A stretch of DNA of 6,220 nt from Betaproteobacteria bacterium UBA6904 (GTDB taxonomy: Bacteria > Pseudomonadota > Gammaproteobacteria > Burkholderiales > SG8-39), in assembly GCA_002451175.1 (NCBI GenBank), contig DKBI01000286.1, positions 381-6,600 on the forward strand, in the 5' to 3' direction. The notes under the pieces were generated by a model. That model made no database searches, was not told the DNA's origin, and saw only the letters and a list, made by a program, of their open reading frames with translations. Below are positions 1-6,220 of the stretch, one piece after another; the stretch's first letter is position 1; each line of letters opens with the position of its first letter. The position numbers were made by a program, and so were the translations under genes.

Positions 1-1058
1 ACGCTGCGCGTGCCGGTCTGGATGACGGCCTCGGTGGGAACCGTCAGCGCCTTGCGAATCGAGGTCGCCAGCGTCACGTTGGCGAACATGCCGGGCTTCA
101 GCGCCCCGCCGGGGTTCGCCAGCACGACACGCGCCTTGACGGTGCGGGTCTGCACGTTGAGCTCCGGATAGACGTAGTCGACGCGCCCGGAGAATGCGTT
201 GCCGGCCAGCGTCTGCACGCCCGCCGTCGCGCTCTGGCCGATGCGCAGCATCGCCGCCTGCCCCTCGGGGACTTCCAGCGTCAGCCAGACCGAGGACAGA
301 TCGGTGACGGTGAACGCGGCCATGCCCGCATTCACCATCGCGCCCTCGCGCACGCCGAGCTCGGTGACGACGCCGGAAATCGGGGCATGCAGCGGCACGC
401 GGCGGCTTGCGACGCCCGCCTGCTCGAGCTTGCCGATGTCCGAGGGCGCCATGCCGAGCAGTTCCAGCCGGCGCCGCGCCGCGCCCGCGAGCGCCTCGTC
501 CGCGACGCTCTCCTTCGCCATGCGCCGCGCGAGCAGGAATTCCTCCTGCGCCTGGAGCAGCTCGGGCGAGTAGATCTCCGCGAGCACCTGCCCGGCGCGC
601 ACCGGGTCGTTCACGGCGCGCACGTGGAGTTTTTCCACCCAGCCCTGGGTGCGCACCTCCGCGCGCGCCATGCGGCGCTCGTCCGCCTGCACGTAACCGA
701 CGGCGGTCAGCTCCTGGCGCAGTTCGGTCGATTCGGCGAGCGCGGTGCGGATGCCGAGGCTCTGGCGCACGCGCGCGCTGACGGCCACGCCCCCCTCGTC
801 CGTCTTCTCGTCGGCATACACCGGCACGAGATCCATGTTCATGAAGGGCGAGCGGCCGGGCTTGTCGAACTTCTGCTGCGGATACATCGGATCGTGCCAA
901 TACAGCACCTTGCGCTCCCCTGCGGGGGCTGCGGCTTGGGTGTCGGGCACGGCCGTCGCTGCCACGGGCGCCGGCGCAAGGGCCGTGCGATGGCCGTACC
1001 AGTAACCGCCGGCGGCGAACCCTGCCGCGACGATCACCAGCGCGATGAGCTGTTTCAT
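1..1058 (-). CDS. cusB: CusB-like RND efflux periplasmic adaptor, 3' end cut off by window edge
   Basis: Membrane-fusion (periplasmic adaptor) subunit of a tripartite heavy-metal RND pump. It would link an inner-membrane CusA-type pump to the TolC-like protein encoded just upstream and may pass Cu(+)/Ag(+) to the pump. I translated 352 codons before the left edge; E. coli CusB is about 407 residues, so the C-terminus is missing. Residues 3-21 are hydrophobic (a membrane anchor or uncleaved signal), followed by an Ala/Pro-rich linker. Residues about 52-83 match the heavy-metal-binding domain of CusB proteins, with HDPMYP, KFDKPG, SPFMNMDLVPVY and candidate ligands H55, M58, M73 and M75. A barrel-sandwich/lipoyl half follows (WVEKLHV, VRAGQVL, then SPELLQAQEE), then a helical hairpin (about 165-215), the second lipoyl half (HAPISGVVTELGVREGAMV) and beta-barrel (SVWLTLEVPEG, NVQTRTVKARV). 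The ATG overlaps the TGA of the upstream gene as ATGA, and GGAGG lies 6 nt before it. Metal choice (Cu/Ag versus another cation) is inferred from the domain and neighbours. Confidence 0.9.
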   Translation of the reverse strand, partial: MKQLIALVIVAAGFAAGGYWYGHRTALAPAPVAATAVPDTQAAAPAGERKVLYWHDPMYPQQKFDKPGRSPFMNMDLVPVYADEKTDEGGVAVSARVRQSLGIRTALAESTELRQELTAVGYVQADERRMARAEVRTQGWVEKLHVRAVNDPVRAGQVLAEIYSPELLQAQEEFLLARRMAKESVADEALAGAARRRLELLGMAPSDIGKLEQAGVASRRVPLHAPISGVVTELGVREGAMVNAGMAAFTVTDLSSVWLTLEVPEGQAAMLRIGQSATAGVQTLAGNAFSGRVDYVYPELNVQTRTVKARVVLANPGGALKPGMFANVTLATSIRKALTVPTEAVIQTGTRS

Positions 1059-2293
1059 TTCGGGCCTCCGTCATGTTCGAAGTACTCCAGCGCGACGCGC
1101 GCCCTGGCGCGCGCGGCCTGCAGCGCCAGCGCCTGCAGGCGCAGGTCGATCAACTGCCGCCGCGCCTCGAACACCTGCGCCAGCTCCGCGCGCCCTGCCG
1201 AGTGCGCGACGGCGAGCGTGTCGAGACGGCCCTGCGCGGCCGGCACGACCGTGCGCTCGAAATTCGCGAGCCGCTCCCCGGCGAGCCGCCATTCCGCGTG
1301 CGCGGCATCCAGCTCGGCACGCAGCTGCCGCACGTGGTCCGCGCGCTGCTCGCGCGCGCGCTCGGCCAGCCGCAGCTTCGCCTCCACGACGCGGTCCTGC
1401 TTTTCGCTGCGCCACATCGGCAGCTCGAAAGCGACCTGCACCATGAGCATGTCCGAGCGGTTCATGCCGGCGCGGAAGCCGTAGCCGACTTCGATCGACT
1501 TGTCCGGCGCGGAAGCTTCGCGCGCCAGCGCGACATCGGCGTCGGCCGTGTCCTGCGCGCGCAGGTGCGCGGCATGCTGAGGATGCGCATCGATCATCGC
1601 CGCCATCGCGGACAGCGCGGCGGGATCGCGCCAGCGCGGCAGCTCCGCCGGAAGCTCGAACGCGCCCGCGTCGGGAACCCAGCGGCGCAGCGCGGCGCGC
1701 GCCCTCTCCGCCTGCGCCGCGAGCTCGATGCCGCGGTCGGCGACGAGGCTCTGCATCTGCCGCATCGCAAAGACTTCGGCCTGCGCACCGCGCCCGCTCG
1801 CGACGCCGATGCCGGCAAGCTCCGCCGCACGCCCGAACTCGGCGCCCAGGGTGCGAACCAGGCGATCCGCGGCCACTGCCTGCCAGGCGTCGACCCAGGC
1901 CACGCCGACCTCGCGCAGGATCGTCTGCCGCAGTCCCGCGCTCTCCGCGCGCGCCTGCGCGGACTCCGCGATTGCGCGGCTCTCGCGCAGCCGCCGCTTG
2001 TCGCCGCCGGGCAGCATTTGCTCCCAGGAGACGACGAACTGCGTCATGTCTTCCCACGACGCCGTCGGGAAATTGCGCGTCGGCAGGTTGAGCAGCCCGA
2101 GCTTGAGCCGCGGATCGGGGAGCGCGGCTTCAGCCGGCGCGCCTTCGGCAAGGGCGCGCGCGCTCAACTCCAGCGCGGCGAGCGCCGGCTGGCGTGCCAG
2201 CGCGCGTTCCCGCGCCGCCTCGAGCGTGAGGGTCTGTGCCTGGGCCGTCAGCGCGCACGCCGCGAGCCCCATGAATGCAACGAAACGAACCAT
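1055..2293 (-). CDS. TolC-family outer-membrane efflux protein (CusC/CzcC-like)
   Basis: Outer-membrane factor of the tripartite pump, expected to form a trimeric channel docking on the adjacent CusB-like adaptor and exporting metal to the outside. The product is 412 residues, a normal length for the family. The N-terminus has a Sec signal, with probable cleavage after AQA at residue 19, and the mature chain opens with TLTLEAARERAL, the usual first helix of OEP-domain proteins. Two OEP repeats are visible: one from about 24 to 205, with LPDPRLKLGLLNLP at 58-71 and VVSWEQMLPGGDKR at 87-100; the other from about 225 to 405, with SIEVGYGFRAG near 266-276, LPMW at 291-294 and long Ala/Arg/Glu-rich helices. 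ATG at 2293 is chosen because GGAGGT lies just upstream; a GTG at 2350 would add 19 unlikely residues and sits beyond a hairpin. The exact subfamily is not resolved, so no symbol is given. The stop overlaps the next start as ATGA. Confidence 0.93.
   Translation of the reverse strand: MVRFVAFMGLAACALTAQAQTLTLEAARERALARQPALAALELSARALAEGAPAEAALPDPRLKLGLLNLPTRNFPTASWEDMTQFVVSWEQMLPGGDKRRLRESRAIAESAQARAESAGLRQTILREVGVAWVDAWQAVAADRLVRTLGAEFGRAAELAGIGVASGRGAQAEVFAMRQMQSLVADRGIELAAQAERARAALRRWVPDAGAFELPAELPRWRDPAALSAMAAMIDAHPQHAAHLRAQDTADADVALAREASAPDKSIEVGYGFRAGMNRSDMLMVQVAFELPMWRSEKQDRVVEAKLRLAERAREQRADHVRQLRAELDAAHAEWRLAGERLANFERTVVPAAQGRLDTLAVAHSAGRAELAQVFEARRQLIDLRLQALALQAARARARVALEYFEHDGGPK
1065..1069 (-). 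promoter_or_regulatory. Shine-Dalgarno site of the cusB-like gene, inside the tolC-like 3' end
   Basis: On the minus strand GGAGG ends 6 nt before the ATG at 1058. It lies within the last codons of the upstream tolC-like gene. With the ATGA stop/start overlap this fixes the cusB-like start and indicates translational coupling of the two pump subunits. Confidence 0.8.
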
Positions 2294-2297
2294 CGTG

Positions 2298-2303
2298 ACC
2301 TCC
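2298..2303 (-). promoter_or_regulatory. Shine-Dalgarno site deciding the tolC-like start
   Basis: Minus-strand GGAGGT lies 4 nt (5 nt if counted as GGAGG) before ATG 2293. It is the strongest ribosome-binding site in this block and rules out the upstream in-frame GTG at 2350 as the main start. Confidence 0.75.
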
Positions 2304-2318
2304 GTGAACGAACGAACG

Positions 2319-2346
2319 CCGGCGTGCAGGACCAGCCCTGCGCCGG
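2319..2346 (-). promoter_or_regulatory. Intercistronic RNA hairpin upstream of the tolC-like gene
   Basis: In the 67-nt gap between the four-Cys gene and the tolC-like gene, the minus-strand RNA can form CCGGCG+CAGG (5' arm), loop GCTGGT, then CCTG, a 2-nt CA bulge, and CGCCGG. That is ten base pairs, nine of them G-C. No run of U follows, only a GTTC-type repeat (plus-strand gaac x3 at 2306-2317), so a standard intrinsic terminator is unlikely. It could stabilise the downstream mRNA, attenuate, or merely space the genes. Pairing is seen directly; function is inference. Confidence 0.45.
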
Positions 2347-2360
2347 TCACGGCGGTCGGC

Positions 2361-2747
2361 TCAGATCAGGAAGGCGTGCTGGAGAATTCTCGGCGGCGGG
2401 GCGCCCGGCGGTGCAGCGAGCAGTCCGGTGACCGGCATCGCGACCGGCGCGCTCCGCGGCACGAAGAGGACCGGCGTGGACGCGGGGCTGCGCACGATCG
2501 CCACCGCGGCCGCGGCCACCTGCAAATCGGAAGTGCAGTGCGCGACGCAGCGATTGGCGTTCAACGGCCCGAAATCCGAGACGAACGTCTGCGCGGTGTG
2601 GCAGAGATCCATGTCCGCCGAGGCGAGCGCCTTCGCGAGCTGGCCGCGATCTGCCACGCAATCCGCGAACGCCACGCTGGCCTGCGCGAAGAGCAAGACG
2701 GCGAGTACCAGTCGCGCGATGGCTCGGAGGGATCGGATACGGATCAT
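2361..2747 (-). CDS. Small secreted four-cysteine protein of unknown function, next to copper-efflux genes
   Basis: The predicted protein has 128 residues. Residues 1-28 form a clear Sec signal (basic n-region with four Arg, hydrophobic LVLAVLLF, AFA cleavage site), so the mature form should be periplasmic and about 100 residues. It has four cysteines, C30, C49, C67 and C71, with H50 beside C49 and a CVAHC motif at 67-71, which suggests metal binding or disulfides. The second half is Pro/Ala/Val-rich and ends in PPPRILQHAFLI. From memory, small proteins with NxCxAHC and a PPxxIL...I tail occur beside Burkholderiales cus/cop operons, but I cannot name a family with certainty. It sits where CusF or another accessory might be expected, but has no Trp and no CusF-like Met pattern. 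An in-frame TAG one codon before the ATG means the gene cannot start further upstream. No good Shine-Dalgarno precedes the ATG. Coding status is supported by signal sequence and operon position. Confidence 0.72.
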   Translation of the reverse strand: MIRIRSLRAIARLVLAVLLFAQASVAFADCVADRGQLAKALASADMDLCHTAQTFVSDFGPLNANRCVAHCTSDLQVAAAAVAIVRSPASTPVLFVPRSAPVAMPVTGLLAAPPGAPPPRILQHAFLI

Positions 2748-2784
2748 GGGCTACGGCAGTCTGCCCGCCCGGGGCGCCACCGAA

Positions 2785-2798
2785 TTGATCTGCCTCAA
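2785..2798 (-). promoter_or_regulatory. Candidate FNR/ANR/CRP-family operator in front of the four-Cys gene
   Basis: The minus strand reads TTGAGGCAGATCAA, a TTGA-N6-TCAA dyad one base from the FNR consensus TTGAT-N4-ATCAA. It lies in the widest gap between genes (76 bp), centred at 2791.5. If it acts as a class II activator site at -41.5, transcription would start near 2750, about 3 nt before the ATG at 2747. A weak -10-like CAGACT lies at 2763-2758. Sequence match only; binding is not shown. Confidence 0.45.
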
Positions 2799-2823
2799 GC
2801 CGTTGCGCGGGGCGGGCGTCGGG

Positions 2824-3216
2824 TCATAGGCTCCCCAGGGCCCGCACCAGCCGTTCGCGCACCTGCGCGGCGATCGCCGGAATCTCCGGACGATCCACGA
2901 GCTGCAGTACGGCCTGCGGGTCCATGATCTCCACCCGGGTCTTCCCGGCCGCGTCCACCCGCACGACGACGTTGCAGGGCAGCAGCGCGCCGATCTGCGG
3001 CTCGAACTCGATGGCCTGATGCGCGAACTGCGGATTGCAGGCACCGAGGATCTTGTACGGCGGCATGTCCTTGCCGAGTTTCTTCTTGAGCGTCGCGGCA
3101 ACGTCGATCTCGGTCAGCACGCCGAATCCTTCCGCGGCCAGCGCCTGCGTGACGCGCTCGATCGCCTGATCGAAGCCCAGTGCAACGGTCTTGCCGAACG
3201 TGTACTTGCCGGACAT
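2824..3216 (-). CDS. DUF302 domain protein in the copA-cueR operon
   Basis: The product is a 130-residue cytoplasmic protein; I see no signal peptide or membrane segment. It spans one DUF302 domain: FDQAIERVTQALAAEGFGVLTEIDV near 15-39, then TLKKKLG, PYKILGACNPQFAHQAI at 53-69 and LLPCNVVV at 78-85. Cysteines C60 and C81 lie in the two conserved motifs (GACNP and LPCN) and could bind metal or a small molecule, but DUF302 has no established biochemical role that I can name. ATG 3216 is chosen because AAGGAG lies 6 nt upstream and MSGKYTF aligns with the usual short N-terminus of the family. An in-frame ATG at 3243 would overlap the cueR stop as ATGA and add nine residues, but lacks a good ribosome-binding site. 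Tight linkage to copA and cueR suggests a copper-linked accessory or redox role, which is inference. Confidence 0.9.
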   Translation of the reverse strand: MSGKYTFGKTVALGFDQAIERVTQALAAEGFGVLTEIDVAATLKKKLGKDMPPYKILGACNPQFAHQAIEFEPQIGALLPCNVVVRVDAAGKTRVEIMDPQAVLQLVDRPEIPAIAAQVRERLVRALGSL

Positions 3217-3222
3217 GGTGAG

Positions 3223-3228
3223 CTCCTT
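3223..3228 (-). promoter_or_regulatory. Shine-Dalgarno site deciding the DUF302 start
   Basis: Minus-strand AAGGAG with a 6-nt spacer before ATG 3216. This favours 3216 over the ATG at 3243 that overlaps the cueR stop. Translation from 3243 would run across this site. Confidence 0.75.
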
Positions 3229-3239
3229 CGCTATGGTCG

Positions 3240-3664
3240 TCATCGGATTCGCTCGCCCGGCGGCTCGCCGGTCGCGAGACGCTCCAGGATCGGGCACTCG
3301 GGGCGCTCGTCGCCGTGGCAGTGCGCGGCCAGATCCCGGAGCGTCCGTTTCATGGCTTGCAGCTCGCGGATGCGCGTGTCGAGCGCCTCGGCGTGCGCCA
3401 TCGCCAGCGCCTTCACCCGGCGGCTGGGGCGGCGCTGGTTGCGCCACAAACCCAGCAACTCCTCGATCTGCCTGATCGAGAACCCCAGGTTGCGCGCCTG
3501 GCGCACGAAGCGCAGCGTGTGCACATCGTTGCCCGAGTAGCGCCGGTATCCGGAGGCCGAGCGGGCCGCTCTCGAAATCAGGCCGATGTTCTCGTAATGA
3601 CGGATCATCTTCGCCGAAACGCCCGAGGCCCGCGCCGCCTCGCCGATGTTCATCGGCCCGTCAC

Positions 3665-3668
<4 letters not shown>
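3240..3668 (-). CDS. cueR: CueR-like MerR-family copper-responsive transcriptional regulator
   Basis: Cytoplasmic dimeric Cu(+) sensor that distorts a long-spacer promoter to activate copper-export genes; the likely target is the promoter upstream of copA in this window. The product is 142 residues. The MerR winged helix-turn-helix is [26 protein letters not shown], with [24 protein letters not shown] following, then a dimerisation helix at about 83-115. The metal loop has C117 and C125 separated by seven residues (HGDERPE). Counting from the internal Met6, these equal C112 and C120 of E. coli CueR, and S82 equals S77, the Ser typical of +1-ion sensors (divalent sensors carry Cys). This supports Cu(+)/Ag(+)/Au(+) sensing. 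The start at 3668 overlaps the copA stop as ATGA; the second ATG at 3653 matches the E. coli start exactly and is a serious alternative. Neither has a strong ribosome-binding site. Position after copA implies autoregulation. Confidence 0.93.
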
Positions 3669-6148
<2,480 letters not shown>

Positions 6149-6176
6149 GGGGTCACTCTGGCTTCGACTCCGGCGC

Positions 6177-6207
6177 AGTGTGAAGGTTCCAACGATGGGA
6201 AGGTCAA
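6177..6207 (-). promoter_or_regulatory. CueR/MerR-type promoter of copA with 19-bp spacer
   Basis: On the minus strand the -35 element TTGACC (6207-6202) and a weak -10 element CACACT (6182-6177) are separated by exactly 19 bp, the long spacing typical of MerR-activated promoters. The spacer contains a dyad with left arm ACCTTCC and right arm GGAACCT around a 7-bp centre. The TTCC/GGAA core matches the E. coli copA operator; the outer right arm differs from the symmetric GGAAGGT at two bases. Transcription would start near 6170, giving a leader of about 20 nt. The cueR-like gene in the same operon is the obvious regulator. Elements are seen directly; binding is inferred. Confidence 0.85.
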
Positions 6208-6220
6208 GCGCGTTCCGGGC

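Noticed and set aside
387..1484. 365-residue plus-strand open frame across the cusB-like/tolC-like junction
   Set aside because: It runs antisense to two overlapping, well-supported genes and has Arg/His/Ala-biased composition without domain motifs.
2306..2317. gaac x3 tandem repeat upstream of the tolC-like gene
   Set aside because: Only three 4-bp units. Too short to be a meaningful repeat array, so it is mentioned only as context for the hairpin.
2319..2346. Intrinsic terminator between the four-Cys and tolC-like genes
   Set aside because: The stem is strong but no U-tract follows, and the genes look co-transcribed. Kept only as a hairpin of unknown role.
1073..2431. 452-residue plus-strand open frame antisense to the tolC-like gene
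   Set aside because: Arg/Gly/Ala-rich translation with no domain logic. It mirrors a well-supported minus-strand gene in high-GC DNA where stop codons are rare.
2824..3447. 207-residue extended version of the DUF302 protein
   Set aside because: The extra N-terminus is an out-of-frame reading of cueR. The Shine-Dalgarno at 3223-3228 fixes the real start.

Overview
The window is a compact copper-handling locus from a high-GC Gram-negative bacterium. G+C is clearly well above 60% by eye, and codons strongly prefer G or C in third position. The CueR-like, DUF302 and RND-efflux protein styles look proteobacterial, most likely betaproteobacterial; this taxonomic guess is inference. Every gene I can support lies on the minus strand, so the window reads biologically from right to left. 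The long plus-strand open frames are antisense shadows typical of high-GC DNA.

Block 1 (about 6207 to 2824): a MerR/CueR-type promoter with a 19-bp spacer precedes copA, a Cu(+)-exporting P1B-type ATPase. It is followed by a CueR-like copper sensor and a DUF302 protein. copA and cueR share an ATGA stop/start overlap. An optional DUF302 start forms a second ATGA with the cueR stop, though a strong Shine-Dalgarno favours a start 27 nt further in. The regulator therefore sits inside the operon it probably controls, which gives an autoregulated copper-export unit.

Block 2 (about 2798 to the left edge): a 76-bp gap holds a TTGA-N6-TCAA dyad that resembles an FNR/ANR-family site. Next comes a small, apparently exported four-cysteine protein with no confident family. 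A 67-bp gap with an intercistronic hairpin follows. Then come a TolC-family outer-membrane factor and a CusB-type periplasmic adaptor with a heavy-metal-binding domain, again joined by ATGA overlap. The adaptor runs off the left edge, and a CusA-like RND pump gene probably follows outside the window.

Together the genes form a two-stage route: CopA moves Cu(+) from cytoplasm to periplasm, and the CusCBA-like tripartite pump moves it from periplasm to outside. The DUF302 and four-Cys proteins are accessories of unknown function. The core is known biology. The less familiar parts are the four-Cys secreted protein, the possible anaerobic-type regulatory site in front of it, and DUF302 within the CueR operon. 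No RNA genes, mobile elements, CRISPR arrays, tRNAs or convincing intrinsic terminators were seen.
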